This document shows, piece after piece, positions 1 to 9,347 of a stretch of 47,966 nt of DNA (positions are counted from its first letter, which is position 1; each line of letters begins with the position of its first letter). The notes below the pieces were generated by a model that saw nothing but the letters and a program-made list of their open reading frames with translations, had not been told where the DNA came from and searched no databases. This DNA comes from Defluviitaleaceae bacterium. GTDB taxonomy: Bacteria > Bacillota > Clostridia > Lachnospirales > WQUN01. A program made the translations under genes and the position numbers. The stretch spans positions 1-47,966 of the forward strand of contig WQVY01000011.1 in the NCBI GenBank assembly GCA_009785605.1, in the 5' to 3' direction.

Positions 1-2087
1 AACTCTGCGTTTATCCCCGTTGGGAAGCCTACCTGCAGGTAGTGATCTTCTGACTGGTTATCTAGCGTGGTGTTGACTTCTACCCAGCGTGCACCTTTTT
101 TAAGGGATACCAGGTTAACTATTTTGCATGGCTTTAGATGTTTAGAGCGGGATTTTTCATCAAAGGAGCGTGACTCTGGCAGCGCCCAGTTTATTACTAC
201 CTTAAATGTTGTTTCAAGCTCGCCCTGGTGTAGTAAAGTTATATCTGCTTTTTCGTTAAGGGTTGTAAATGTCTCGTTAATCTCGGGGACATGATGCTCC
301 CATGGGTTGCCTATTTCGCCACTGTCTTTAAAGAAACCCAGGTTTTTGTATTCGCGCCCGGTTGCCTTTTCTACTGTGTTGAATGTGCCATTGGCATTGA
401 AGGACACATGCAAAAACTCGTTTTCCATTATTTGTGGGGACATTAGCATCGTAACTGGGGTTTTGGCGCGTATGTTGTTAAGTGGCTGCATCTTAAACGC
501 CCTGTAACCCATACCCGGTACATCTGTAGCTTCTAGCATAATATCAAATTGTTGTGTGTGAAGCACATTGGCAACATCGTTGGGGTTTTGGATGATTTGT
601 GCGTTTTTCTTGTCTGTGCCAATGACTTGAAACTTAAGTGCCGTCCCATTTTCGTCTAATATCTGGAATGTATCTGCATTCCATTCGCGTGGAAGTTCTA
701 CTCTCACGCTTACAACTTCTGAGCGCTTAAACGGTGCCGGGTTGTACACGACAATAGCAGCGTCGTCACGGCTGAAGGCCCGCAGGTCTATATCACCGGC
801 TACGTCCATAAATGCCCGCTCGAATACGCAAAGTGCCAACTCGCGAGATTGGCGATACCGGTCTACTACATCTTCATACACAATGTCACGCCCACAAGCA
901 CCAATGCTGTCGTGGCCGTGATTTTGAAGCAAGTAGTTGTAAGATAAATCTATAAAACCCTGTTGTGACGGCGCACCCAAGAATGATGAAAACACATCCA
1001 TAGGCTCTGCAAGGTCTATAAGATACTGCTCTGTCATGAAGTTGTCTTGCTTGATATACATACGTGCAGACAATATCCAGCCAAACATACCAGAAACGCT
1101 ACCTCTTGTGAAAGGCGCACGCATTTCGCCATACAAAACTGGTGAGTCTGGGTTAAGCTCGTCAATGGTGCTTTGTTCAAAATCTTGCAACGTTGAGTGG
1201 AATACATCCGCGTTTGGAAGTGCATCGTTTAAGTCTTTAATCATCTGAACTTCGCGCACATCTGGGCAAGATGAGTCATGCCCAGCAGACCAAAAACGGT
1301 GGGATGTGGTCCAGTCGTCGTCTTGTTCGCGCAGTGCCTGTTCGCCTCTGGGCTTAATTTCGTCCTTGTTATAACTAAAGAATGGGTGCGCGTATTGATA
1401 GTCCAACTTATATAGTTCTTTATCGTTGTTTAAAAGCTTGAACGTACCGTTATTGTCGTTCCATTTCATATTACGGTTATTTTCATTTTCTTGGTTGAAG
1501 TAAACCGGGCGCTGCACCACATACCAGATGTTATAACGCGGTCGCTTGCCCAGGCGCGAGGCATATATGCGGGAGCCATCGGGGCTCTCCCAAAAAAACT
1601 CGGACTTAGGGGTTACGTATTCGTTTATGCCCCGGTAGAAAGACGCGAACTGTATACCAAAGCCTTTATAAATTTGCGGGAGCTGCGAAATCTGCCCCCA
1701 CCCAAAGGGCGAATATCCTGTTTTGCTAATACCGCCAAATTCACGCCCCATTTTGTGGCCGAGTTGAAGGTTGCGTATTAACGCTTCACCCCCAACGGTA
1801 AACTCGTCAGGTAGGTTATACCACGGGCCTATTGCTATGCGGCCCTCTTGTACGTATTTCATGAACTTTTCTTTCATCTCTGGGCGTACTTCTAAGTAAT
1901 CTTGTAGCGGCATGGTTTGTGAGTCAAAGTGGAAATGCTTAAACTCTGGATTTTTGTCCAGGATATCAAACAGCATATCAACCATGTACACCAGCATATG
2001 CTGGGTGCGCCTAGCAGAAAACCGCCACTCTCTATCCCAATGTGTGTTCGAAATAAAATGGCATTTAATCTTTTTGTTGTCGCTCAT
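1..2087 (-). CDS. GH38 alpha-mannosidase-like protein (3' end beyond the window)
   Basis: The reading frame is open from the ATG at 2087 to the left edge (about 695 codons; C-terminus missing). The N-terminus carries NTHWDREW (residues 14-21), the GH38 signature with zinc ligands His16 and Asp18, followed by FDSQ, a WYNLPDEF stretch and the GQISQLPQIYKGF segment. GH38 enzymes remove alpha-linked mannose and need a third zinc ligand that is also the nucleophile, an Asp normally in a PDSFG-like or IDPFG-like motif. Here the aligned segment reads GYSPFGWGQ, with Phe128 (or Ser126) in that place, so activity is uncertain. No signal peptide, hence cytoplasmic. The start codon directly abuts the TAA of the upstream HAD gene and its GGAGGG site lies inside that gene, so the two are co-transcribed and probably translationally coupled. 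GH38-like membership is firm; specificity is not. Confidence 0.9.
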   Translation of the reverse strand, partial: MSDNKKIKCHFISNTHWDREWRFSARRTQHMLVYMVDMLFDILDKNPEFKHFHFDSQTMPLQDYLEVRPEMKEKFMKYVQEGRIAIGPWYNLPDEFTVGGEALIRNLQLGHKMGREFGGISKTGYSPFGWGQISQLPQIYKGFGIQFASFYRGINEYVTPKSEFFWESPDGSRIYASRLGKRPRYNIWYVVQRPVYFNQENENNRNMKWNDNNGTFKLLNNDKELYKLDYQYAHPFFSYNKDEIKPRGEQALREQDDDWTTSHRFWSAGHDSSCPDVREVQMIKDLNDALPNADVFHSTLQDFEQSTIDELNPDSPVLYGEMRAPFTRGSVSGMFGWILSARMYIKQDNFMTEQYLIDLAEPMDVFSSFLGAPSQQGFIDLSYNYLLQNHGHDSIGACGRDIVYEDVVDRYRQSRELALCVFERAFMDVAGDIDLRAFSRDDAAIVVYNPAPFKRSEVVSVRVELPREWNADTFQILDENGTALKFQVIGTDKKNAQIIQNPNDVANVLHTQQFDIMLEATDVPGMGYRAFKMQPLNNIRAKTPVTMLMSPQIMENEFLHVSFNANGTFNTVEKATGREYKNLGFFKDSGEIGNPWEHHVPEINETFTTLNEKADITLLHQGELETTFKVVINWALPESRSFDEKSRSKHLKPCKIVNLVSLKKGARWVEVNTTLDNQSEDHYLQVGFPTGINAE

Positions 2088-3077
2088 TTATTTTCCCTCC
2101 TTTATGATTTTTAAGATATCTGCGAAATTTTCCATGTAGTGGCAGCATAGTGGCTTTGTCCCGCTTTCTACAATATTGCCGCCGCTTATCCCCACTGTGG
2201 TATACCCTGCCAAACGTACAGAGCATACCCCGGCACCACTATCTTCTATGCCAAGCACGTGATGGCGTTCGCTAAAAGGTATCCCCAGCCCTACAATTGC
2301 AGTCTCGGAATATAGCCATGGGTGCGGCTTGGGAGACAGCTCGCCCAATGTACCGCTCGCACCCTTGCGAAGCGGGAAGCCAGCCGTAATAGACGCATCA
2401 TAAAAATCCTCTGGTGCGCCCATGCCAAAGGTCTTAAACGCAGATATTATTTCTGGCCATGCTTTCTCGTATAAGCCGGATGTTACCAGGCCTATTTTTA
2501 TCCCCATGCCTTTTAATTCTTGCAAAAACTCTTTTACGCCTTCAGTTGGCGTAAAAGCGCCGTCTTTGCCACGGCCCTCCATGATTTCTTTCATCTCGCG
2601 GTGGGTATGTTCGAAATAAAAATTCCTGGCAGCTTCTAGTGACGCGCCTGGGCAATATTTTTCTATGCAGTACTGCAAGTGCTCGGTCACGCTGTGGCCG
2701 GACACAAATGGTATATCTGCTTCTTCGAATTGGAATTTAGGGTTTTTTGTGAGGCTTGCAATGCTTAGCTCTATTATCCAAATCCAAAATTCTTCGCTGC
2801 GCACGGTTGTACCATCTAGGTCCATGAGTACGGCCTTTACAGGAGTCTCCAACTTTACAGGGTGTAGCGGATAATACGTGGGGAAAGCCACCGCAGATTT
2901 TACACAGGCCAAGGCATGACTGCCAAAAGAAATAAACTCTAACTTGCCGTCACCAGTTTCTATAATATCTATGACCCCGTTTTGCCCTGTTACAAAACGC
3001 CTGTCATCTGTTTGGCTTAAGCTGCGAAAGCCGCTTTCCGGCCCTATATCTCCCAAGCCGGGTATATTAATCATCAT
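2088..3077 (-). CDS. HAD-superfamily phosphatase/phosphoglucomutase-like, with N-terminal extension
   Basis: HAD motifs are in order: motif I LMDLDGTTVRSE (nucleophile and general-acid Asp), motif II VTSG, motif III Lys in SPKPHPW, motif IV GIEDSGAG. The cap-type helical insert after motif I fits the beta-phosphoglucomutase/sugar-phosphatase branch. About 80 residues precede motif I, which is unusual because HAD proteins normally begin just before it; this part has no recognised domain. The start at 3077 is chosen because AGAAGGG lies 9 bases upstream; ATGs at 3086 and 3074 are alternatives. It is the first gene of a two-gene operon with the GH38-like gene, which starts immediately after its stop, suggesting it handles a phosphorylated sugar from the same glycan. 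The promoter overlaps a putative repressor operator. Exact substrate unknown. Confidence 0.85.
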   Translation of the reverse strand: MMINIPGLGDIGPESGFRSLSQTDDRRFVTGQNGVIDIIETGDGKLEFISFGSHALACVKSAVAFPTYYPLHPVKLETPVKAVLMDLDGTTVRSEEFWIWIIELSIASLTKNPKFQFEEADIPFVSGHSVTEHLQYCIEKYCPGASLEAARNFYFEHTHREMKEIMEGRGKDGAFTPTEGVKEFLQELKGMGIKIGLVTSGLYEKAWPEIISAFKTFGMGAPEDFYDASITAGFPLRKGASGTLGELSPKPHPWLYSETAIVGLGIPFSERHHVLGIEDSGAGVCSVRLAGYTTVGISGGNIVESGTKPLCCHYMENFADILKIIKEGK

Positions 3078-3108
3078 GTAAAACATCCCTTCTCATGTTA
3101 TATGGAAT

Positions 3109-3136
3109 ATTATACGGCTATAGTTTGATATGTCAA
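3109..3136 (-). promoter_or_regulatory. Sigma-A promoter of the HAD-GH38 operon
   Basis: On the minus strand TTGACA (3136-3131) is separated by 16 bases from TATAAT (3114-3109), about 30 bases upstream of the HAD start. The -35 box lies inside operator 3124-3137, so a bound repressor would block polymerase. Confidence 0.75.
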
Positions 3137-3137
3137 A
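3124..3137. promoter_or_regulatory. Putative operator, site A (TTTGATATGTCAAA)
   Basis: Inverted repeat TTTGA-N4-TCAAA covering the -35 box of the HAD-GH38 promoter. Near-identical sites occur at 6587, 6677 and 11577. It is inferred to be the binding site of the GntR/LacI-type repressor encoded at 5363-6484. Confidence 0.6.
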
Positions 3138-3239
3138 TCCGGCTCCTTGTGTACATATATCTCCATACATTGCCAGCGCAACCAAAAACAAAAAAATGCA
3201 TTATGATATGCATAGGCGAAAAAATAAGACAACACAGGG

Positions 3240-3809
3240 GTGATTAAAATAAATGACCAACAAATCCTTAATCTTTTTTTGGACCGTGACGAAAATGCTT
3301 TGGGCATAACAGTGCAAAAATACGGGCGCATATTATTCAAAGTTGCGCACAACATCCTCAACAATAACCAAGACGCAGAGGAGTGTGTTAACGACACATT
3401 AATGCAGGCCTGGAAGGTAATCCCGCCAAAGCAACCGGAGTTCTTGGGTGCGTATTTGGCCAAAATTGTACGCAATTTTTCCCTACAGCGCTGGCGGTCT
3501 GGGGGTGCGGCAAAGCGCGGTGGTGGGCAAGGTAACTTGATATTAGATGAGCTGCAAGAGACCATCCCCCACCCAAACTCTGCAGAGCAAGGCTTTGAGT
3601 ATGCTCAAACATTGCGCTCGATTAATGTATATCTAGACAAAATGGACGCAGATTCCCGGATAGTGTTTGTACGGCGCTATTTTTTTGGAGACAGTGTGCA
3701 GGATATATGTACGCGTTTTAATGCCAGCCCTAGCAAGATAAAGTCCATGTTGTTTCGCGCAAGGCAAAGGCTTAAGACCCACTTAGAAAAGGAGGGCATA
3801 GTCATATGA
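3240..3809 (+). CDS. ECF-type sigma-70 family RNA polymerase sigma factor
   Basis: A 189-residue protein with region 2 in the first ~85 residues (KYGRILFKVAHNIL, DAEECVNDTLMQAW, then LAKIVRNFSLQRWR) and region 4 near the C-terminus (DADSRIVFVRRYFFGDSVQDI, then a helix-turn-helix ending KIKSMLFRARQRLK). It should direct polymerase to a small stress or substrate-responsive regulon. The likely start is GTG at 3240; the ribosome site is poor (CAGGG directly abuts the codon), so the start is less certain than the frame. The stop codon overlaps the ATG of the next gene (ATGA at 3806-3809), the usual arrangement for an ECF factor and its membrane anti-sigma partner. I see no convincing promoter in the 160 bases to the divergent HAD gene. 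Confidence 0.9.
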   Translation: MIKINDQQILNLFLDRDENALGITVQKYGRILFKVAHNILNNNQDAEECVNDTLMQAWKVIPPKQPEFLGAYLAKIVRNFSLQRWRSGGAAKRGGGQGNLILDELQETIPHPNSAEQGFEYAQTLRSINVYLDKMDADSRIVFVRRYFFGDSVQDICTRFNASPSKIKSMLFRARQRLKTHLEKEGIVI

Positions 3810-5257
3810 GCAAAAACCACACAATGATGGATTTACTAGGCCGTATTAACAACAAATATATAGACGAAGCTACGCAAGCCACCAAGCTTAGCCGTGCGGC
3901 TGGGCGGCGTTTTAGCATGAGCAATGTGGCAGTGGTTGTGGTAGGGCTTGCAGCAATTTCTATTGTGACATTAATGGCGTTTTGGTTGAGTAACAATTTT
4001 GGCGAATATCATACTCCTGGGCAAAACGGATATGAGAACGGCATGCAAGTACCGTCACCAAGCCCTTACCCAGCAGAAACACCTGTACCAACTGTGACAC
4101 CTGCCCCCGAAGGCAACATAGCGCGTGCCCATACAGCGGCCCAGGAGCTGCTGATGCAATACCCCACGATATTCCTTAACCTAATGTCAAGGTCCATTGG
4201 GCTAGATAATATATGGGACCAGATTAGGAGCCATGTAGACTATACAGGTGCAGATTTTCTATGGTCATGGGGTAGTACCATGGATGAAAGTTATCTCATG
4301 GACGGTGCCGGAAATATAATCACAAGTGCACCATTTCTCATAACTGTTGACGGGCCGGCAATTGCTTCACGGTATTTTGTTTTTGATGAAGGGGATGGAA
4401 TACCGTTTATTATTATAGATTTCCACCCGCATTGGGTAGGGTCAGGCCGATATCACGTGTATAGGTTTGACGGGACAGACTTTGTACCCATAGACTCAAC
4501 CGCGGCCAACTGGCATACAGGCGGTGGCCCGATGGAGGCGTTATCTGTCCAGCCGTTTATAAGCGATGCCGGCGATTTAATAGTTACCATAGAAATGAGC
4601 AGTTGGCAGGGGAGTGTTTTTGTATCCGAGAATGGGCGGCTTAGGCCAGCGGCATTTTACACATTTACAATGGAGCACGAGTGGGCCGACAGCGTAACAA
4701 TATTTCGCTCTGGCAACACGCCCTATGACTCATGGGAAGAATATGCGCAACTCACGCGAGAAGAATTTGAAGCATATAGACAGACTACTGCATTCTTTAG
4801 CATTTTCCCAGATATGCCAGATGGCGATTTTAGAATGCTCGCACCCATGCCGGACTTGCAAGCACAACTTGATGCAGATGTTTACCAGATGCTACGTGAG
4901 CAAACGCCCGAGTCCACACTTGTTGCAGCACCGCCACCAACACCCATCCCCAGAACGCAATATAGGGACGTAGAAGACAACCGCAGCTTTGACTATTTTA
5001 TGGGTAATATAAGGGAAACAGGGATTTCTATCGTTACACAGCCGCAGTACCAGCCGTTTTATTTTGATGGTGTAACTTCAAGCATGTGGTTTAACGGGGA
5101 ATACTGGGTCGCCTCTATGTATGAGTTCGAAAGCGTTTATGCCCGCGTCATGGCCATGGACCAACATCATTTTTGGAGGGCGCTATACAGCAACGGGCGG
5201 TTTGTGATGGAAACAAACCACCCATGGCTGGGAGAGTTTTTTGAAGGGATTCCCTAA
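3806..5257 (+). CDS. Single-pass membrane protein, probable anti-sigma factor or sensor for the adjacent ECF sigma
   Basis: 483 residues: a short cytoplasmic N-terminus (LLGRINNKYIDEATQ), one transmembrane helix at about residues 38-62, a proline/threonine-rich linker near 75-100 (PSPSPYPAETPVPTVTPAPE), then a large extracytoplasmic region rich in aromatic residues with no domain I can name. Overlap of its ATG with the sigma-factor stop implies translational coupling. The short N-terminal segment followed by one TM is typical of membrane partners of this ECF class, so an anti-sigma role is inferred from position and topology; no zinc-finger HxxxCxxC motif is present. The outer domain would be the sensor. 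Ends at a strong bidirectional terminator. Confidence 0.7.
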   Translation: MSKNHTMMDLLGRINNKYIDEATQATKLSRAAGRRFSMSNVAVVVVGLAAISIVTLMAFWLSNNFGEYHTPGQNGYENGMQVPSPSPYPAETPVPTVTPAPEGNIARAHTAAQELLMQYPTIFLNLMSRSIGLDNIWDQIRSHVDYTGADFLWSWGSTMDESYLMDGAGNIITSAPFLITVDGPAIASRYFVFDEGDGIPFIIIDFHPHWVGSGRYHVYRFDGTDFVPIDSTAANWHTGGGPMEALSVQPFISDAGDLIVTIEMSSWQGSVFVSENGRLRPAAFYTFTMEHEWADSVTIFRSGNTPYDSWEEYAQLTREEFEAYRQTTAFFSIFPDMPDGDFRMLAPMPDLQAQLDADVYQMLREQTPESTLVAAPPPTPIPRTQYRDVEDNRSFDYFMGNIRETGISIVTQPQYQPFYFDGVTSSMWFNGEYWVASMYEFESVYARVMAMDQHHFWRALYSNGRFVMETNHPWLGEFFEGIP

Positions 5258-5280
5258 GACTTAGGACTCGTAATTGATAC

Positions 5281-5331
5281 AAAAGGGCATTTGGCAATAT
5301 GGTTATAAACCACTGCCAAATGCCCTTGTTT
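5281..5331. terminator. Bidirectional terminator between convergent genes
   Basis: A 14-bp perfect stem (5283-5296 with 5314-5327, loop about 17 nt) is followed by GTTTTAT on the plus strand and preceded by AAAA (a U run for the minus strand). It serves both the sigma operon and the convergent repressor gene. Confidence 0.85.
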
Positions 5332-5362
5332 TATGTGTGATGATTATAATTTTTGAAACTAA

Positions 5363-6484
5363 TTATTGAGATGCAAGCGCATACTGCAATGAAAGCGACG
5401 GGATCGCTGTTTGCTTCGCAACTGCATTGGTAGATGTACGCGGGACAAGTTGTACAGGGGTTGTGTGATTTCTGGGTTTATAGTTTTCTTCTAATAAGGT
5501 TTTTGCAATAGTCTCGCCTATAACGTCAAAATTTTGGTCAACTGTGGTTATTTGTGCACTGCCTGTTGTTGCCCACTCTATGTTATCAAAGCCAGTAATA
5601 TTCATGTCCTTTGGTACATGGATGCCTAAGCTCAAACAACACATATGCACATTAAAGGCGACTTCGTCGTTTTCGCACAGGATAGCTGTTACGCCGTCGA
5701 GCCTTAATGTATTAACCAAGTGTTGTAGCATGTAATATCCTGTTGGCGAGTCAGACTCCCAGTGCATGAAGCGCGGCTCTAGACCTGCGGCTTCCAGGCA
5801 AGTTTTGTAGCCATCGTACCTGCCACTAACGCTGGATATCTGGTCCGGCATGAAGCGCGACAAGTAGCATGTCTTTGTATGCCCGTATGAAATCAAATGC
5901 TCTGCAAGCAGGTGCCCACCACGATAGTTGTCGCATATGATATTGCTAAACCCGGGGTGAGATGTTTCTTTGTCCAGTATTATCACAGGCCGCCCGTCTT
6001 TGGCAAAGGTGTTTAATGTCTCCACTGGTAGGCTTGCGCTTAGCGGATAGTATACAATCCCATTAATATTTTGGTTGTAAAGGCTTTCTAGCAACTCGAT
6101 ATTTCCTTTTGTGTCGGCTTGGCTTATATGGATAGTTAGCTGATGCCCCATTTTTGTGAATATCTTGCTGGCAGACTCCACCGCACGGAAGACACCGCCC
6201 TGGGTTGTACTAAAGGGCGTTACAAGAGCAAATATTTGTGTAGGTGCCGCTTGCAAAACCGGGCGTACCACAAAACTACCGGAGCCACGCTTCCTATACA
6301 ATAGCCCACGTTCTTCTAGCTTGTTAATTGCATGTTTGGCGGTGATGCGGCTGGTGTTGTACTTTTCGCAAATGCTTTTTTCTGTACATATTGGGTTGTC
6401 GTAGTCAAAATTTCCAGAGGTTATTTGTTGCTGGATATCGTCTACAATCACTTGGTAAATTGGAATGCGTTGTTTTACTACCAT
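5363..6484 (-). CDS. AraR-type transcriptional repressor (GntR HTH + LacI-like sugar sensor)
   Basis: 373 residues. Residues 1-75 are a GntR winged helix (IPIYQVIVDDIQQQI, TEKSICEKYNTSRITAKHAI, RKRGSGSFV); residues ~85-350 are a periplasmic-binding-protein-like sensor (LVTPFSTTQGGVF, NINGIVYYPLS, PVIILDKE, GYDGYKTCLEAAG, ITGFDNIEWATTGSAQITTV). This fusion is the AraR architecture, a repressor released by a sugar. The GGAGGAGG site lies 13 bases before the ATG, somewhat far. The gene is divergent from the GH95 operon; its own promoter carries operator B and the GH95 leader carries operator C, so autoregulation is likely. The same palindrome lies at the HAD-GH38 promoter and at the ABC transporter promoter, so it may govern the whole locus. 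Inducer not deducible. Confidence 0.9.
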   Translation of the reverse strand: MVVKQRIPIYQVIVDDIQQQITSGNFDYDNPICTEKSICEKYNTSRITAKHAINKLEERGLLYRKRGSGSFVVRPVLQAAPTQIFALVTPFSTTQGGVFRAVESASKIFTKMGHQLTIHISQADTKGNIELLESLYNQNINGIVYYPLSASLPVETLNTFAKDGRPVIILDKETSHPGFSNIICDNYRGGHLLAEHLISYGHTKTCYLSRFMPDQISSVSGRYDGYKTCLEAAGLEPRFMHWESDSPTGYYMLQHLVNTLRLDGVTAILCENDEVAFNVHMCCLSLGIHVPKDMNITGFDNIEWATTGSAQITTVDQNFDVIGETIAKTLLEENYKPRNHTTPVQLVPRTSTNAVAKQTAIPSLSLQYALASQ

Positions 6485-6572
6485 AAATTAATTAATGCCT
6501 CCTCCGTCCCGTCGGCGGAATAAATCGGTTTGTATGATTTGCGTGTCGCAATGTGACGTATGTTTAGCCAAC

Positions 6573-6599
6573 ATTATACTATTTCGTATGATATGTCAA
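6573..6599 (-). promoter_or_regulatory. Promoter of the repressor gene
   Basis: Minus-strand TTGACA (6599-6594), 15-base spacer, TATAAT (6578-6573), about 90 bases upstream of the repressor ATG. The -35 box lies inside operator B. Confidence 0.6.
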
Positions 6600-6600
6600 T
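6587..6600. promoter_or_regulatory. Putative operator, site B (TATGATATGTCAAT)
   Basis: Matches site A at 12 of 14 positions and covers the -35 of the repressor promoter, consistent with negative autoregulation. Confidence 0.55.
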
Positions 6601-6645
6601 CTCGGTCATGTGCCAATTTTGATATGCACGCACTCATGAAAAAGC

Positions 6646-6675
6646 TGGACATAAAAAGGACTGGTATGGTATGCT
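6646..6675 (+). promoter_or_regulatory. Possible promoter of the GH95 operon
   Basis: TGGACA (6646-6651) and TATGCT (6670-6675) with an 18-base spacer, immediately upstream of operator C. Both boxes are imperfect, so confidence is modest. Confidence 0.4.
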
Positions 6676-6676
6676 G

Positions 6677-6690
6677 TTTGTCATATCAAA
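6677..6690. promoter_or_regulatory. Putative operator, site C (TTTGTCATATCAAA)
   Basis: The reverse complement reads TTTGATATGACAAA, one mismatch from site A. It lies just downstream of the possible GH95 promoter, where a bound repressor would stop initiation. Confidence 0.55.
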
Positions 6691-6743
6691 CAAGCATAAC
6701 ATTCCAACACATACACACACATATGGAAGGGGACAAGATATTT

Positions 6744-9311
6744 GTGAAAAAAAATTGCGACACCGCACCCGATATGGCGAGCCCATGGCTAAGGACGTTA
6801 CATGACCGCCCAGCTGCGGAAGTCTTCACAACAGATGAAACTTTTGCAGAAACAACACCCCTGGGCAACGGCTATATGGGTGCCACATTATACGGTGGCG
6901 TAGCCGACGAAATGATACTTATTAATGAGAAAACGCTTTGGTCTGGCGGGCCGGGGGCAGACCCCAATTATACAGGCGGCAACCACCGCAATACGCCAGA
7001 ATCCACCCAAGCTGCGCTGCAGCGTATAAGGGAGGATTTACAAGCCGCCGTTACAGAGTACTCGCGGGACCTGATACAGTTTGACGGCGACAAAGTAACC
7101 AGCAACTACCAAGACTATCTGCAAACACGACCAGATCCTTCTGACCGCGGGCGTATAGTTAAAGATATAGAGGCCAATCTTTTTGGCGGCCGCGACAACT
7201 TCGGCTCTTATATGGAGATGGGGCGGATCCACCTGCTGCATACTTCCCAAGATAAATCGTTCTCCAACTATACACGCTCACTCAACTTGGAAACAGGAGT
7301 AGCTACAATAGAGTATACAAAAGATGGGGCAAACATATCACGCCAATACTTCATGAGCTACCCGCACAATATTTTTGCCATGCGCGTAACAGCAGACAAG
7401 CCAATTACCCAGGTCATAGAGCTGCGTTCGCCCCAGCCCCTGGCAGAGTTTACGGTAAAACAAGGGCATACACTTCAAATGACAGGGCAGCCGGCTGGGC
7501 ATCTCGCTAGTGGTTTGCATTATATGATGCAGGTAAGGGTTATCCCCGTTAGCGGCAACTTGGCACAGGAAGGCCAGTCTATAACTGTAAATGACTCTAC
7601 CGAATTTATAGTTATCATGGCCGCAGGTACAAACTATCAACAAAGCAAGGATAACCGTTTCGATTTTTTCATAAACAAAGTAGAAGCCTTCGACAAAGTG
7701 CAAACCCGCTTAGAGAAAGCTGTACATGCAGGATACAGTGCCCTGCTAAAAAATCACATAGAGGATTTTACGAGTCTTTTTGGAAGGCTAAACTTGCAAT
7801 TAGACGACGTACCCCTAACCCCACCAAGCTGTACAACAGAGTCGCTGGTCGAACAATACAAACAAAATGCAAACAGCCGTTATCTGGAGATATTATTTTT
7901 CCAATTTGGCCGTTACCTGCTAATCTCCTCATCCCGCCCTGGGAGCCTGCCCGCGCAGTTGCAAGGTGTATGGGCAGCAGGGCTTAACCCACCATGGGAA
8001 AGCGATTATCATACAAATATAAATGTACAAATGAACTATTGGCCGGCGGGTCCAACCAACCTGATAGAGACCCAAGTACCGCTATTAGAATATATCCAAG
8101 CTCAAGTGCCACGGGGCACAAAAACTGCCTCCCACTACCACGGGCGGCCCGCTAACCGCAACAACGGTACCCACGGCCCGTCTCGGGGGTGGACTATGTA
8201 TCATGTAAACAATATCTGGGGCCATACCTGCCCAGAGTCATACTTCGAGGCGGCATATGCCCCTGCGGGCGGCGCGTGGTTGGCTACACATATCTGGGAG
8301 CATTTCTTGTTTACCAAAGATGAAAATTTGCTGCGCGAATACTACGATATAATTGCTGATGCTGCACTATTTTGGGTAGACAACCTGTGGATAGACGAGC
8401 GCGACGGCACATATGTGTCAAACCCCTCTTTTTCACCAGAGCGTGGCCCGTATACTTTGGGCGCAACCCAAGACACGGGCATAATATGGGAAATTTTCGA
8501 GGCCGCAATACGCGCCAATGAAGTACTAGGCGGGACAGACCGCCCCAATGACGCACAAGAAATTGAAGAAATAAAAAAGTCCCAAGCCAACCTTTCACCG
8601 CCCAAGGTCGCGCGCACAGGCTATTTCCAGGAATGGAAAGACGAAAGCAAAATAGACCGGCTAGGCAACTCCCTTGGTGGCCCAGAGGTAGGCGGCGATA
8701 CCCATCGTCACGTAAACCACCTATTTATGCTTCATCCCGGCACAAAAATAGTACCAGGGCGCAGTGCCCAAGAGGATAAATGGGCAGATGCCATGCGTGT
8801 CACGCTAAATACCAGGGGCGATGGCGGTACAGGATGGAGTCGTGCATGGAAGTTAAACTTCTGGGCGCGGTTAAGAGACGGGCAGCGGGCCTATAATCTT
8901 TACCGTATGACGCTAAAAGGCACGACACTGCCAAACCTTTTCGCCTTCCACCCACCATTTCAAATAGACGGCAACTTTGGCTCCACAGCAGGGGTTGCAG
9001 AAATGTTGCTGCAAAGCCACGCCGGGACAATAGACTTGCTACCAGCACTACCCCAAGAAACATGGCCAAGCGGCTTGGTTACCGGGATGATGGCCCGTGG
9101 CAACACAGAGGTAGATATCCGCTGGCAGCACGGCAAGCTAGAGTACGCAGTGCTTCGCCCAAGCATAAACGGCGTGGTGCAAGTGCGCTATCCTGGGATA
9201 AACTCAATAGTTGACAATGATGGCAATAGAGTTGCAGTAGAAATAATAAACAAAGAAATAATAAAATTCGAAGCAATAGCAGGGCGCAGCTACACACTCA
9301 CAACAAGTTAA
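6744..9311 (+). CDS. GH95 family alpha-L-fucosidase / alpha-L-galactosidase
   Basis: 855 residues, cytoplasmic (no signal peptide). GH95 hallmarks: [11 protein letters not shown] and [11 protein letters not shown] near the N-terminus, [15 protein letters not shown] in the centre, SFSPERG, and FQIDGNFG near the C-terminus. From the known mechanism of bifidobacterial AfcA (inverting hydrolysis of terminal alpha-1,2-fucose), the equivalents here are Asn425, Asn427, Glu566 and Asp742. The start is placed at GTG 6744 because GGAAGGGG lies 11 bases upstream; ATG 6723 is in frame but has no ribosome site, and the frame continues open further upstream without support. It is followed at 36 bases by an SDR and a mannonate-dehydratase-like gene, suggesting that the released sugar is oxidised and dehydrated. 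Some GH95 members prefer L-galactose, so fucose specificity is not proven. Confidence 0.93.
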   Translation: MKKNCDTAPDMASPWLRTLHDRPAAEVFTTDETFAETTPLGNGYMGATLYGGVADEMILINEKTLWSGGPGADPNYTGGNHRNTPESTQAALQRIREDLQAAVTEYSRDLIQFDGDKVTSNYQDYLQTRPDPSDRGRIVKDIEANLFGGRDNFGSYMEMGRIHLLHTSQDKSFSNYTRSLNLETGVATIEYTKDGANISRQYFMSYPHNIFAMRVTADKPITQVIELRSPQPLAEFTVKQGHTLQMTGQPAGHLASGLHYMMQVRVIPVSGNLAQEGQSITVNDSTEFIVIMAAGTNYQQSKDNRFDFFINKVEAFDKVQTRLEKAVHAGYSALLKNHIEDFTSLFGRLNLQLDDVPLTPPSCTTESLVEQYKQNANSRYLEILFFQFGRYLLISSSRPGSLPAQLQGVWAAGLNPPWESDYHTNINVQMNYWPAGPTNLIETQVPLLEYIQAQVPRGTKTASHYHGRPANRNNGTHGPSRGWTMYHVNNIWGHTCPESYFEAAYAPAGGAWLATHIWEHFLFTKDENLLREYYDIIADAALFWVDNLWIDERDGTYVSNPSFSPERGPYTLGATQDTGIIWEIFEAAIRANEVLGGTDRPNDAQEIEEIKKSQANLSPPKVARTGYFQEWKDESKIDRLGNSLGGPEVGGDTHRHVNHLFMLHPGTKIVPGRSAQEDKWADAMRVTLNTRGDGGTGWSRAWKLNFWARLRDGQRAYNLYRMTLKGTTLPNLFAFHPPFQIDGNFGSTAGVAEMLLQSHAGTIDLLPALPQETWPSGLVTGMMARGNTEVDIRWQHGKLEYAVLRPSINGVVQVRYPGINSIVDNDGNRVAVEIINKEIIKFEAIAGRSYTLTTS

Positions 9312-9347
9312 GAAGCACCACCCAATCTGCAAACAAGGACTGATTTT

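Noticed and set aside
1491-1781. Plus-strand 96-codon frame inside the GH38-like gene
   Set aside because: Antisense to a clear conserved domain; no ribosome site.
3193-3214. TTATGATATGCAT upstream of the sigma factor as a fifth operator
   Set aside because: Only the left half matches the consensus; the right arm TCAAA is absent.
6617-6631. TTTTGATATGCACGC as a further operator
   Set aside because: Half-site only, same reason; could be a weak auxiliary site but not supportable.
6495-6743. Upstream in-frame extension of the GH95 gene
   Set aside because: It would read through the repressor promoter, operators B and C and the GH95 promoter region; residues are cysteine-rich and unlike the family; a ribosome site exists only at 6725-6732.
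7338-7703. Minus-strand 121-codon frame inside GH95
   Set aside because: Antisense to the GH95 coding region; composition is that of a shadow frame.
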